Shown: positions 25,983-33,764 of the stretch, piece by piece
Numbering within the stretch: position 1 is the first letter of the stretch
Layout: each line of letters opens with the position of its first letter
Assembly: GCA_963752965.1 (NCBI GenBank)
Contig: CAVWAJ010000016.1
Span: forward strand, 434,001-498,000
Length of the DNA: 64,000 nt
Source: QHXW01 sp963752965
GTDB taxonomy: Bacteria; Acidobacteriota; Terriglobia; Bryobacterales; Bryobacteraceae
Reading direction: 5' to 3'
Notes under the pieces: generated by a model
Told to the model about the DNA's origin: nothing
Databases searched by the model: none
Seen by the model: only the letters and a program-made list of their open reading frames with translations
Translations under genes and position numbers: made by a program

Positions 25983-27122
25983 ATGAGAAAACTCTCGCTG
26001 ACCTTTATCTTGTGCGCCGCAGTGTGGGCGCAGCGAACGCCGGAGTACGACCATTCCGTCGTCAGCCAGGTACGCATCGACGCGCGCGACCTGGGTTATG
26101 CACCGGTGGACTTGATTCCGTCCGAGGAATCCGCCATTCGGGCGCTCACGGTTGGACCGGACGGCGCGATTTATGGCGCGACGAGCGGAAAACGCAGCCA
26201 CCTGTTTGTGCTGTATCCGGAACACGGGTACGTACAGCCGCTGGGATTTCTACAGGGCGTGACGACGGTGCGCAGAGCGGTTGTCGTCTCGAAGAACGGG
26301 GACGTTTACATCGGAGGCGGCAACGGGAGCGGCCATCTGTTGCGATACACGCCGCATAACGACGAAGCGAAGCCGATCCGCGTGGATGCGGCATGTGATG
26401 TGGCGGACTTGGGTATCCCGGTGCCGGGCGAAGGCGTGTATGCGATGGCGATCGACCGCACGCACGATGTAATCTACGGGCTGAGTTATCCGAACGGACA
26501 ATTCTTCAGCTACAACATTGCGGCGGGAAAGTTCACGATTCACGGCAAAGTGGCAGAACACCCATTCCCCGGCGAGAAGTTCGAGAAAGACACGAACATC
26601 GGGCGGGAGCTACTCGTGGCGGGTTACGTGTTTGCGTCGGGAGAGTCGGGTGCGCTATACCGATTCACCGAGGCCACGCAGAAGCTCGAAAAGTTGCGAG
26701 TGACTGCGCCCACAGTGCTTGGACGGGAGCCCTACAACCGGGTGGATGCCTGGACCACGGACAGCAAGGGAATGGTTTATGGCGGCACGTCGGACGGGTA
26801 CCTGTTCCGGCTGGATCCGAAAACTTTAGAGCTGCAAAACCTCGGCAAGCCGCTGAATCAATATCGTATTCGCGGCCTGGTGTGCGCGCCGGCCGGAAAG
26901 CTGTACGGCGTGGGCGGGGACGACGACGAGATGGCGCGCCTGTTCTCGTACGATCCGGCGAATGGCGCTTACCAGATGCTGGGGATGATTGACGTCAACC
27001 GGCGTCCTTATTATGCTTGGCAGGCTTACGTCATCGACGCGATGGCGATCGGCGCCGATGGCACCGTGTATCTGGGACAGAGCGAGCGGAAGTCGAAACT
27101 CTATCTTTACTATCCGGAGTAG
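25983..27122 (+). CDS. Exported beta-propeller protein (second of pair)
   Basis: 379-aa protein with a signal peptide (MRKLSLTFILCAAVWAQ) and propeller repeats such as DGAIYGATSGK, NGDVYIGGGNGSGHLLRY, THDVIYGLSYPNGQFFSYN, DGYLFRLDPKT and DGTVYLGQSE. Clearly homologous in pattern to the preceding gene, so a tandem duplication is likely. It is followed 18 bp later by a cytochrome c gene, which suggests a periplasmic redox or binding role; no catalytic residues are apparent. Confidence 0.72.
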   Translation: MRKLSLTFILCAAVWAQRTPEYDHSVVSQVRIDARDLGYAPVDLIPSEESAIRALTVGPDGAIYGATSGKRSHLFVLYPEHGYVQPLGFLQGVTTVRRAVVVSKNGDVYIGGGNGSGHLLRYTPHNDEAKPIRVDAACDVADLGIPVPGEGVYAMAIDRTHDVIYGLSYPNGQFFSYNIAAGKFTIHGKVAEHPFPGEKFEKDTNIGRELLVAGYVFASGESGALYRFTEATQKLEKLRVTAPTVLGREPYNRVDAWTTDSKGMVYGGTSDGYLFRLDPKTLELQNLGKPLNQYRIRGLVCAPAGKLYGVGGDDDEMARLFSYDPANGAYQMLGMIDVNRRPYYAWQAYVIDAMAIGADGTVYLGQSERKSKLYLYYPE

Positions 27123-27140
27123 GCGAGGAGAAACAAAGCT

Positions 27141-27572
27141 ATGAATGGTGGAACGCAGGTTGTCAGTCTCATAGCTTGTTCCTTTCTCGCAGTGTCAATG
27201 GCGCGCGGGCAGAAGGAGTCGCAAAGCCCGGAGACGACGCGCCTGATTGACTCGATCCAGGGCCCGGCGTTGTACGCCACATACTGCGCGGTGTGCCACG
27301 GCGAGGGCGGCAAGGGTGACGGGCCTATGGCAAAGTCACTCAAGACGCCGCCGCCGGATTTGACGCGCCTGGCGGGGCGCAATCGGGGCAAGTTTCCGAG
27401 GGAGCGAGTGCAGAAGATTATCGCCAGCAAAGAACAGGTCCCGGCAGGTCACGGAACGCGCGAGATGCCGGTATGGGGACCGATCTTTTCGCAAATCGTG
27501 TGGGACCAGGATCTGGGGCAGATACGGGTTTACAATCTGGCGAAGTACATCGAGAAGATCCAGGCGAAGTGA
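27141..27572 (+). CDS. Periplasmic c-type cytochrome, monohaem
   Basis: 143-aa exported cytochrome c with one haem site, Cys49-x2-Cys52-His53 (YCAVCHGEGGKGDG). The sixth ligand is probably Met in TREMPVWGP. The N-terminal hydrophobic stretch is a signal peptide. The GEGGxGDGPMA pattern is that of class I cytochromes attached to sugar or alcohol dehydrogenases, so it may accept electrons from the GMC oxidoreductase encoded nearby. Ends 5 bp before a convergent gene. Confidence 0.88.
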   Translation: MNGGTQVVSLIACSFLAVSMARGQKESQSPETTRLIDSIQGPALYATYCAVCHGEGGKGDGPMAKSLKTPPPDLTRLAGRNRGKFPRERVQKIIASKEQVPAGHGTREMPVWGPIFSQIVWDQDLGQIRVYNLAKYIEKIQAK

Positions 27573-27577
27573 AGTGG

Positions 27578-28231
27578 TTACTTTGCCGGGTAGCCAATCG
27601 ATTGAGAGAGAGTGATGTGTTGTTCCGGCCGCAGCTTCATCGCTTTGGCCAGGGCGGATCGGTCGATGGAACCGCGGACCACCGTCGCGAGCCCCTCCGA
27701 AGCACTGTACAGATACACGTTCTGGCTGATGAATCCGGTGTCGCACGCCGAGTAGAAGACCTTTTCGTCGAGCGCTTCTGATCCCATCTTCGCGAAGTCG
27801 GCCACGTAGACAAGATTCACAGGAGCTGTTTGCACGTAGGCCTGTGTTCCCGTTTGCGAGCGCACGTCCCCGGTCAAAACGGGCTGGAGGGAATGGTTCT
27901 TCGCGTCATAGAGGTACAAACCATCCGCGGTGGCGACATAGATGTCGATCTCCTCGCGGTTCGACGCGGAAGGAGCCGTGCGCTTACCGGACTCGGGGCG
28001 GTTAATGCCCCAGGCAGCCCAGAGCAGGTTGGAAAGCACCCCGAGCGGGAGTTTCCGGCTGCTGAATTCACGCGTGGACTGCCTGAGCTTCAGCGCCTGC
28101 ATGAGCGGCTTGCCGCTTTCGGTTTCAGGCGCCGGAAGAACAATGGTTTTCAACTCTTCCGCCACTAGGCCTGCGGCACTGACAAGTAAGACGGCGATCA
28201 CGCGGGCAGGATGCCATCGGGATGCGCTCAT
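27578..28231 (-). CDS. Exported nitroreductase-like protein (SagB/ThcOx-type)
   Basis: 217-aa protein with an N-terminal signal peptide (hydrophobic residues about 9-24, then VAEELK). The nitroreductase fold is recognised from LKLRQSTREFSSRKLPLGVLSNLLWAAWGINR, near the FMN site, and from the C-terminal GFISQNVYLYSASEGLATV. This matches the SagB/ThcOx branch rather than NfsB. Export of a flavoprotein is unusual. It lies 12 bp downstream of the nine-haem cytochrome gene, same strand. Confidence 0.78.
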   Translation of the reverse strand: MSASRWHPARVIAVLLVSAAGLVAEELKTIVLPAPETESGKPLMQALKLRQSTREFSSRKLPLGVLSNLLWAAWGINRPESGKRTAPSASNREEIDIYVATADGLYLYDAKNHSLQPVLTGDVRSQTGTQAYVQTAPVNLVYVADFAKMGSEALDEKVFYSACDTGFISQNVYLYSASEGLATVVRGSIDRSALAKAMKLRPEQHITLSQSIGYPAK

Positions 28232-28243
28232 GAGACTTCTCCT

Positions 28244-29311
28244 TTAATCTGCGCGGGCGCGCTCGGGCCGTTTGGGAACGCCCTTGGTGTGGCAGTCCGC
28301 ACACTTCACGAAGTGTATGTTGTGCTTGCTCTGGGCGGAGCGAAAGCTGGTGTCCATTTTCTCGACGTCCAGGCCGCAATTGGATAGCCGCGGATGGCAC
28401 GAGGAGCAGGAAGCGCGCGTTGTCTGCATGTGCTTCTGATGGCACGCGAGGCAACTGAGGCCTTCGTGTACGCCGATACCGGTGCGGTCATCACCGGAAG
28501 CGACTTGCCGCGTTGCCAGAGGCGCGTGGCATTGATAGCAGAGCGCCTGGCGCGGGTCAGGGCTCATCTTGACGACCCTCGCGCCGTCCTGCATCACGGG
28601 CAGTGGCAACTCGGCAGCCGCCACGTGCGCCAATTCGCGACGATCGAAAAGAGCTAACGAGGGCCGTTGGATTTCCTCGCCGGTGGCGGGCCGCGGTCTT
28701 GCGAGCGTGGGCTTTGCGAGAGGCTCGCCGCGGCGATGCACCTGGTGGCAGGCGAAGCAGGGCATCACGGGCGCATTGGCCCAGCCGGAGGCGATGACCT
28801 TCCACGGGCCGCGCGTATCGACCGGCGCCACAAGCCGGCGGATGCCGCCTTCGAAGTAAGACCCGTGGCAGCGCAGGCAATCATCCATCAAGATCCGCTG
28901 TGAATTGTGTTTTTGATCCAGGAAGATTTTAGAAAATGCCGAGCTGTGTGGGCCCGCTTGCCAGTCGGCAAATTCCTGGCGATGGCAGGTCTTGCAACGT
29001 TCGGTCATGCGCGCGACGTCCAGACCTTTGATTCGGATATCCTCGGGAACATCGCCACGCACGTGCTTGATGAGACGCCGCGCATTTGCCGTGTAAAACG
29101 AGACGTCGGCGTTGAGCGAGTCTCCGTGGCAGGCTGAACAACTTACGGAACGGTGGGTCGATTGGCGCCACAGGTCGTAGCTTGCGCGGATTTCGTGACA
29201 GCGCGCGCAGCCCTCACCGGCAGTGGAGTGGTAGTACAGGCTCGACGCCGGCAGCAACAGGAGCGCGAGCAGCAGCGGCGCCGCCATCCACAGATATCGA
29301 GATTTTGGCAT
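28244..29311 (-). CDS. Nine-haem cytochrome c
   Basis: 355-aa multihaem cytochrome with one N-terminal membrane anchor (about residues 8-25). I count nine CxxCH sites: CARCH, CSACH, CKTCH, CLRCH, CFACH, CYQCH, CLACH, CSSCH and CADCH. The first part (CARCHEIRASYDLWRQSTH) resembles NapC/NrfH-type quinol oxidases; the rest resembles octahaem or split multihaem families. Probable role: moving electrons between quinone and periplasmic partners. The ATG at 29311 overlaps the GMC stop by one base (TGATG). Confidence 0.87.
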   Translation of the reverse strand: MPKSRYLWMAAPLLLALLLLPASSLYYHSTAGEGCARCHEIRASYDLWRQSTHRSVSCSACHGDSLNADVSFYTANARRLIKHVRGDVPEDIRIKGLDVARMTERCKTCHRQEFADWQAGPHSSAFSKIFLDQKHNSQRILMDDCLRCHGSYFEGGIRRLVAPVDTRGPWKVIASGWANAPVMPCFACHQVHRRGEPLAKPTLARPRPATGEEIQRPSLALFDRRELAHVAAAELPLPVMQDGARVVKMSPDPRQALCYQCHAPLATRQVASGDDRTGIGVHEGLSCLACHQKHMQTTRASCSSCHPRLSNCGLDVEKMDTSFRSAQSKHNIHFVKCADCHTKGVPKRPERARAD

Positions 29312-30963
29312 CAGGAGAGCCCGGCGCCTTTCGATTGCTTTACCAGGTGGCCGGACGCGCGGTAGGCAATGGCCATTATGGTTAGGACTGGGTTGAATCC
29401 GCCGTTGTTGACGTGCACGCTGGCATCGATCACAAACAGGTTGTCAATGTCGTGCACCTGGCAATAGCGATTCACGACGGAAGTGGCGGGATCATCTCCC
29501 ATGCGGCAGGTGCCGGCCTGGTGCTGCCCCGCACTCAATCCCGGGCCGGAGAGCTTTAGCCAGGTTTCGACTGCGCCAGCCTCTTTGAGCCATGCCTGGG
29601 CCTTGCGGGCCATCACGGCGCTGACTTCGATGGTGTGGGGATGTTTACCGCCGGAAAGGCGCGCTACGGGGATGCCCCAGAAGTCTTTCACCACAGGATC
29701 GACCTGCACGCGGGAGTCGAAGACGGGCATCTCCTGCGTCGGTCCTTGGACGGCAATGACCCGGCGATAAGCGTTTCGCATGAAATCTTTGTGCGTCTTG
29801 CCCCATCGCGGCACACCCGCGGGAACCATGGCCACGAATTGGTAGGGCAGACGGATGAACTCATTGCAGAGCATGGCGCCGCCCACAAGGCCAGGAGTGC
29901 CGTGGTTGTAATCGCAGATGGCAATGCTCGCGCCGGGACCAAGGTCGTCGTAAATGTCGGTGGGCATCAGTCCTATGGCGCCGGTATAAGTGTGCCCTTG
30001 CAGATTGCGGCCCACCCAATCGTGCCGGTTGCCGAGCCCGTTCGGAAACAACTTGCTTTTCGAATTCAGCAGCAGGCGGGCGGACTCGATAGCGCCACAG
30101 GAGACGACGACCAAATCCGCGTCTTGATGCTGGAGGCGATCATCGGCATCGAAATAAGCAACTCCGGTGGCGCGGCCACGATCATTCGTGACGATTTCCT
30201 TCACCACGCATTCGGTACGAAGCTCGCAATTCTTTGTCGCGAGCGCTTTCGGGATGACGGTGTTATGCGTGCCGCACTTGGCGTCCACCTCGCAGGCGAA
30301 TCCCACGCACCAGCGGCACCGCATACATGCGGACCGTCCGTTGTACGGAACACTGTTGCGCAGCATGGGGAGGTCGAACGGGTGCAATCCCAGGCGTTTG
30401 GCCGCAGGTTGAAGAATCTGGTACTCCCGATTCGGCGGCAGCGGCGGCATGGGAAGGGGTTTGCGCCGCGGCCCGTGAAACGGATCTCCGGAAACATCGC
30501 CGGAAACACCGATCTCCCATTCAGCCTTCTCATAATAAGGTTCGAGATCGTCGTACGTGATGGGCCAGTCCGCGAGCGTGCTGCCGGGGACGTGGCCGTA
30601 GGCCGTGCGCAGGCGGAAGTCTTTTTCCATGTAGCGCCACGCCATAGCGCCATAGCTGAAAGTGCCGCCACCCACACAGGCGGCGTTGTTGTTATACCCG
30701 GGACCGCTGGCTCGAACGACGCGCTCGCGGCCTTGCAAGTCTACCGCCACGCGCGGATTGCGATCATCGTCCGGTCCGAAGGCGTTCCCAAGCACGCAGG
30801 TGCGCTGATTGCGCAGGTCATCCTTGCGGCAGTCAAACGCCGAGTACCATTTGCCGCGTTCGAGCAGAACCACGCTGAGGCCGGCTTCGGCGAGTTCTTT
30901 GGCAACGATACCTCCGCCGGCGCCGGCGCCGATGATCACGGCATTGACTCGCTTCAGAGCCAT
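29311..30963 (-). CDS. GMC-family FAD oxidoreductase (gluconate/sugar dehydrogenase-type large subunit)
   Basis: 550-aa flavoprotein with an N-terminal dinucleotide fold GAGAGGG (residues 12-18) and LLERG. Additional typical blocks are GGGTFSYGAMAWR, CGAIESARLLL and the C-terminal active-site region HVNNGGFNPVLTIMAIAYR. CMRCRWCVGFACEV is a cysteine-rich insert seen in membrane-linked gluconate/2-keto-gluconate dehydrogenase relatives. It has no signal peptide, so it is likely carried through Tat with the small subunit, whose frame overlaps it by 10 bases. Substrate (alcohol, sugar acid) unknown. Confidence 0.9.
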   Translation of the reverse strand: MALKRVNAVIIGAGAGGGIVAKELAEAGLSVVLLERGKWYSAFDCRKDDLRNQRTCVLGNAFGPDDDRNPRVAVDLQGRERVVRASGPGYNNNAACVGGGTFSYGAMAWRYMEKDFRLRTAYGHVPGSTLADWPITYDDLEPYYEKAEWEIGVSGDVSGDPFHGPRRKPLPMPPLPPNREYQILQPAAKRLGLHPFDLPMLRNSVPYNGRSACMRCRWCVGFACEVDAKCGTHNTVIPKALATKNCELRTECVVKEIVTNDRGRATGVAYFDADDRLQHQDADLVVVSCGAIESARLLLNSKSKLFPNGLGNRHDWVGRNLQGHTYTGAIGLMPTDIYDDLGPGASIAICDYNHGTPGLVGGAMLCNEFIRLPYQFVAMVPAGVPRWGKTHKDFMRNAYRRVIAVQGPTQEMPVFDSRVQVDPVVKDFWGIPVARLSGGKHPHTIEVSAVMARKAQAWLKEAGAVETWLKLSGPGLSAGQHQAGTCRMGDDPATSVVNRYCQVHDIDNLFVIDASVHVNNGGFNPVLTIMAIAYRASGHLVKQSKGAGLS

Positions 30964-31502
30964 GGCTTCTCGCCTTTCGAAGGATCAGTGAGGTCGGATC
31001 GGAGCCGCCCGCGAACCGGGGGATACGGCACGCCCAGCATTTTCCAGCTCACGCGATCCCGATTGCCGCCATGGCGGGGATCGCCATAGAAGCCCTGCAT
31101 GCAATGATCGACAAGAAGGTTGAAGAACGGCTTAAGGCTGGCGTCCTTCTGGATCTGCTCGAGGAGTGCGATCTGGGAATCGGACGGAAGCTCCGCAAAC
31201 TTCTTCCCCGCGTAATGGACACTTGCTTGATCGATGGCGGAGATTCCCAGGCGGTACGTCTTTTGCAGCGGCTTGTAGAAGCCGGTCAACTGCGTGTCGA
31301 TGAAGTGGACGACCCCCGCCCGGATGGCGCCGGCATCCTGGTCTTCGGGGACGATGCGGCCACAAATCGCTTCTACCGTCCTGGCTTCTTCAAGGCTGAA
31401 GAACCGCCAAGAACTCTTGCGCCGATCGCAAGCAAGGTTCGATGCGGTGCCAGCCAGTGCTGCGGCGCCACCAATGAAGCTCCGTCTGGATGGATTTCTC
31501 AT
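30954..31502 (-). CDS. Gluconate 2-dehydrogenase subunit 3 family, Tat-exported
   Basis: 182-aa small subunit of a membrane-associated dehydrogenase. The N-terminus has a twin-arginine signal (NPSRRSFIGGAAALAG), followed by a helical domain typical of the family (SLEEARTVEAICGRIVPED). The start at 31502 (MRNPSRRSF) is preferred because AGG precedes it; an upstream ATG at 31517 lacks a ribosome site. In gluconate dehydrogenases this subunit carries the FAD subunit across the membrane by hitchhiking, which fits the GMC gene overlapping it. Confidence 0.87.
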   Translation of the reverse strand: MRNPSRRSFIGGAAALAGTASNLACDRRKSSWRFFSLEEARTVEAICGRIVPEDQDAGAIRAGVVHFIDTQLTGFYKPLQKTYRLGISAIDQASVHYAGKKFAELPSDSQIALLEQIQKDASLKPFFNLLVDHCMQGFYGDPRHGGNRDRVSWKMLGVPYPPVRGRLRSDLTDPSKGEKPWL

Positions 31503-31681
31503 ACCTAGCCTCGGCATAGCAAAGGAATTTCGCCAAGTGCACGTCGGCTGCCAGGTAGAACACCAGATTTATGAATGGCTTATGGGCTAAGAGTCCCCCG
31601 ATCGGTGCGGCAGGCCCTCAACTTCGGGGCAAAACACGCACCTCTGGATCGCCGCGGACGGCGAATCTGGAGTCCCGCCGG

Positions 31682-31792
31682 TCACCGAAGGTGCGTCGGC
31701 TCAGTAGGTTTCCGCCGCGTAAGCAGGACGGAAATCAAGACTCCAACCACGACCACCACAATGCCGCCAAGCCAAACGAATTCGACCGGCAT
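31682..31792 (-). CDS. 36-aa single-span membrane protein
   Basis: ORF reading MPVEFVWLGGIVVVVV...RRKPTEPTHLR, one strongly hydrophobic helix (residues 5-24) followed by a basic tail. It has a near-perfect ribosome site AGGAGG, with 5 bases before the ATG. It lies 164 bp upstream of the Tat subunit gene on the same strand. It has no recognised family. The ribosome site and helix make it more likely than a chance frame. Confidence 0.55.
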   Translation of the reverse strand: MPVEFVWLGGIVVVVVGVLISVLLTRRKPTEPTHLR

Positions 31793-31996
31793 ATATACCT
31801 CCTGTGGCGAGCAGCGTGCACTGTTTTCCCCGATCCCAGAGAAGGCCGGCCGGGCGAGATTGTCAGACTGGGCCCGCTCTCGGAGGGAATCCAGACTTAA
31901 CCCAGCAGAAGCTTATCACAAAGAGGCTTGCATTTAAAGGGTCATAGGGTCTCCTTATCTCATACGGTGTTAGAATTCAAGACAGAGGTGAAGGCC

Positions 31997-32179
31997 ATGA
32001 GACTGGTTTATGTTCTCGGGCTCGGCCTCCTCGTCTCAGTCCGAATCTCCGGAAAATCCAATTCGATCGTTGCCGGAGAGTACGTCGAGGCTCGGCCGGG
32101 CGAAGTTTACATCTGCGGGTGCGTGAGTTCGCACGGACCGGCATGGGACAGGAACAGAGGAGACGCTCATGAATCGTGA
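31997..32179 (+). CDS. Small exported hypothetical protein, possible truncated domain
   Basis: 60-aa frame with a hydrophobic start (MRLVYVLGLGLLVSVRISG) and a short body containing IVAGEYVEARPGEVYICGC. That stretch recalls the N-terminus of a secreted acidobacterial domain (DUF1326-like) that normally runs on for more than 100 residues; here it stops after a charged tail. A GAGGTGAAGG ribosome site precedes the ATG, and its stop overlaps the bacterioferritin start by 11 bases. It may be a remnant or a genuine small protein. Confidence 0.45.
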   Translation: MRLVYVLGLGLLVSVRISGKSNSIVAGEYVEARPGEVYICGCVSSHGPAWDRNRGDAHES

Positions 32180-32660
32180 ACACAGCATTGCGTTGCTCAA
32201 TAAGGCGGTGGCCGATGAACTGGCGGCCGTTCACCAGTACATGTACTTTCACATTCACCTGGACGATCAGGGTTTCGCACCATTGGCTGCGCTGTTTAAG
32301 CAGACAGCGATTCAGGAGATGGGACATGTGGAAGCGTTGTCGGAGCGCATCCTGTTTCTAAAAGGCGACACGGACATGATCGCCGCCGGCAAAGTGGAGA
32401 AGATCACGGAGCCGGTGGCCATGCTTGCGAAAGCCATGGCGATGGAGGAGGGGAGCGCAAAGGATTATAACCAGTGGGCGATGGAGTGCGGCAAGAACGC
32501 GGACGCCGCATCGAAACAGCTTTTCGAAAAGCTGGTCAATGACGAGGAAGGCCATTTCGAGGCTTTCGAAAAGCAGCAAGAGAACATCAAGCGATTTGGT
32601 CTGAACTACCTGGCACTCCAATCTTTCCGGGTCAGCGCCGCGAGCCTGGGAGTGAAGTAG
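32169..32660 (+). CDS. bfr: Bacterioferritin / ferritin-like protein
   Basis: 163-aa four-helix iron-storage protein. The di-iron ligands are visible: Glu17 (VADELAA), Glu50 and His53 (QEMGHVE), and Glu126/127 with His129 (NDEEGHFE). Met51 matches the axial haem ligand Met52 of bacterioferritin, so haem binding is plausible. It stores iron and removes ferrous iron and peroxide. Next to the redox-cytochrome cluster, it may buffer iron for haem proteins; that is inference. Confidence 0.9.
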   Translation: MNREHSIALLNKAVADELAAVHQYMYFHIHLDDQGFAPLAALFKQTAIQEMGHVEALSERILFLKGDTDMIAAGKVEKITEPVAMLAKAMAMEEGSAKDYNQWAMECGKNADAASKQLFEKLVNDEEGHFEAFEKQQENIKRFGLNYLALQSFRVSAASLGVK

Positions 32661-32672
32661 CACGGGAGGCGC

Positions 32673-33761
32673 GTGCGCCACTCCATCGAAATTGACAGTG
32701 GCTGCGCCTCAATCGACTGTACGCCGAGCCACGTGGCGCTGATGTGCAGCGGCTCCGAGATCTATAGTTGGGATCGCGGCGGGCGCCTGGTTTCCTATTT
32801 TGACGGCGCATCGCATTTCTGGCGCGGGTTGAGCGGAGAAGCGATCCTCCGGCGCACTACCTCGGATCATCAGAAGCACGTGCAACGGCTCCCGGCGGCG
32901 TACGCGGACACCGTTGTGAGTGAGGCGCAGCGCCGCTGTTCTTCGCTCGCGTGGCGCGAGCTCGATCCGGCAGCATACGATCGAATCCGCTATCACGATC
33001 CCGCAAAAGACCATCACGACTACTTGAGGCTCTACGGTAAGGTCCCCATTTTCCCGCCGGATGCGTACCTGTCCGTGGTGTTGCAGACCACGATTGGGTG
33101 CGCATGGAACCGGTGTACGTTCTGCAACTTCTATCGAGACATATCGTATCGAGTCCGCACGCCGGACCAATTCCGGGCACATGCGATTGCGGTTCGCGAC
33201 TTTCTCGGGGATTCCGCGGCGCTCCGCAAACGGGTATTTCTGGGGGACGCCGATGTGCTAGGGGTAGGCAGCGCGTGGCTGGCCGATGATCTTCGTACCG
33301 TCGCCGAGGTCTTTCCCGGGCGTCCGATGCAGGGATTTTGCGAAGCGGCATCTGTGCTGCGGAGAAGCAGGGCGGAGCTGGAAGACCTGCACGAACTCGG
33401 ACTCGCGCGATTAGCCATCGGGGCAGAGAGCGGGCACAACCCCCTATTGGCGCATTGGAACAAACGTTCTCGATCGGGCGACGTGGCCGAGGCGGTGGCC
33501 GCATTGAAGCATGCAGGCTATGCGGTGAGTGTGATTTTCCTCGCGGGAGTGCCAAAGGAATTCGCGGAAGCACACCTTCGAGACACGCACCGGCTGGTGG
33601 CCCGCCTTGGGCTCGGTGAAGACGACTTCATCTATATTTCTCCTCTGATTCGATCCAACGACGGCACGGAGCAGACGGAGGAGTTACGCAGCACGTTTGC
33701 GCCGATGCGGACGAACGGGGTCCGGATCGCGACGTACGATATCCGCCAAATCGTCTATTGA
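32673..33761 (+). CDS. Radical SAM protein with CxxxxCxxC motif
   Basis: 362-aa radical SAM protein. The cluster motif is Cys143-x4-Cys148-x2-Cys151 (GCAWNRCTFCNFYRD), the variant in which four rather than three residues separate the first two cysteines. It is followed by a TIM-barrel pattern with FLGDADVLG and IGAESGHN. Substrate unknown. Start is GTG at 32673 with GGAGG 4-5 bases upstream. It sits 12 bp after bfr and ends 3 bp from the convergent kinase gene. Confidence 0.85.
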   Translation: MRHSIEIDSGCASIDCTPSHVALMCSGSEIYSWDRGGRLVSYFDGASHFWRGLSGEAILRRTTSDHQKHVQRLPAAYADTVVSEAQRRCSSLAWRELDPAAYDRIRYHDPAKDHHDYLRLYGKVPIFPPDAYLSVVLQTTIGCAWNRCTFCNFYRDISYRVRTPDQFRAHAIAVRDFLGDSAALRKRVFLGDADVLGVGSAWLADDLRTVAEVFPGRPMQGFCEAASVLRRSRAELEDLHELGLARLAIGAESGHNPLLAHWNKRSRSGDVAEAVAALKHAGYAVSVIFLAGVPKEFAEAHLRDTHRLVARLGLGEDDFIYISPLIRSNDGTEQTEELRSTFAPMRTNGVRIATYDIRQIVY

Positions 33762-33764
33762 AAA

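Noticed and set aside
29635..31089. 484-codon plus-strand frame
   Set aside because: Antisense of the GMC gene, whose motifs are convincing.
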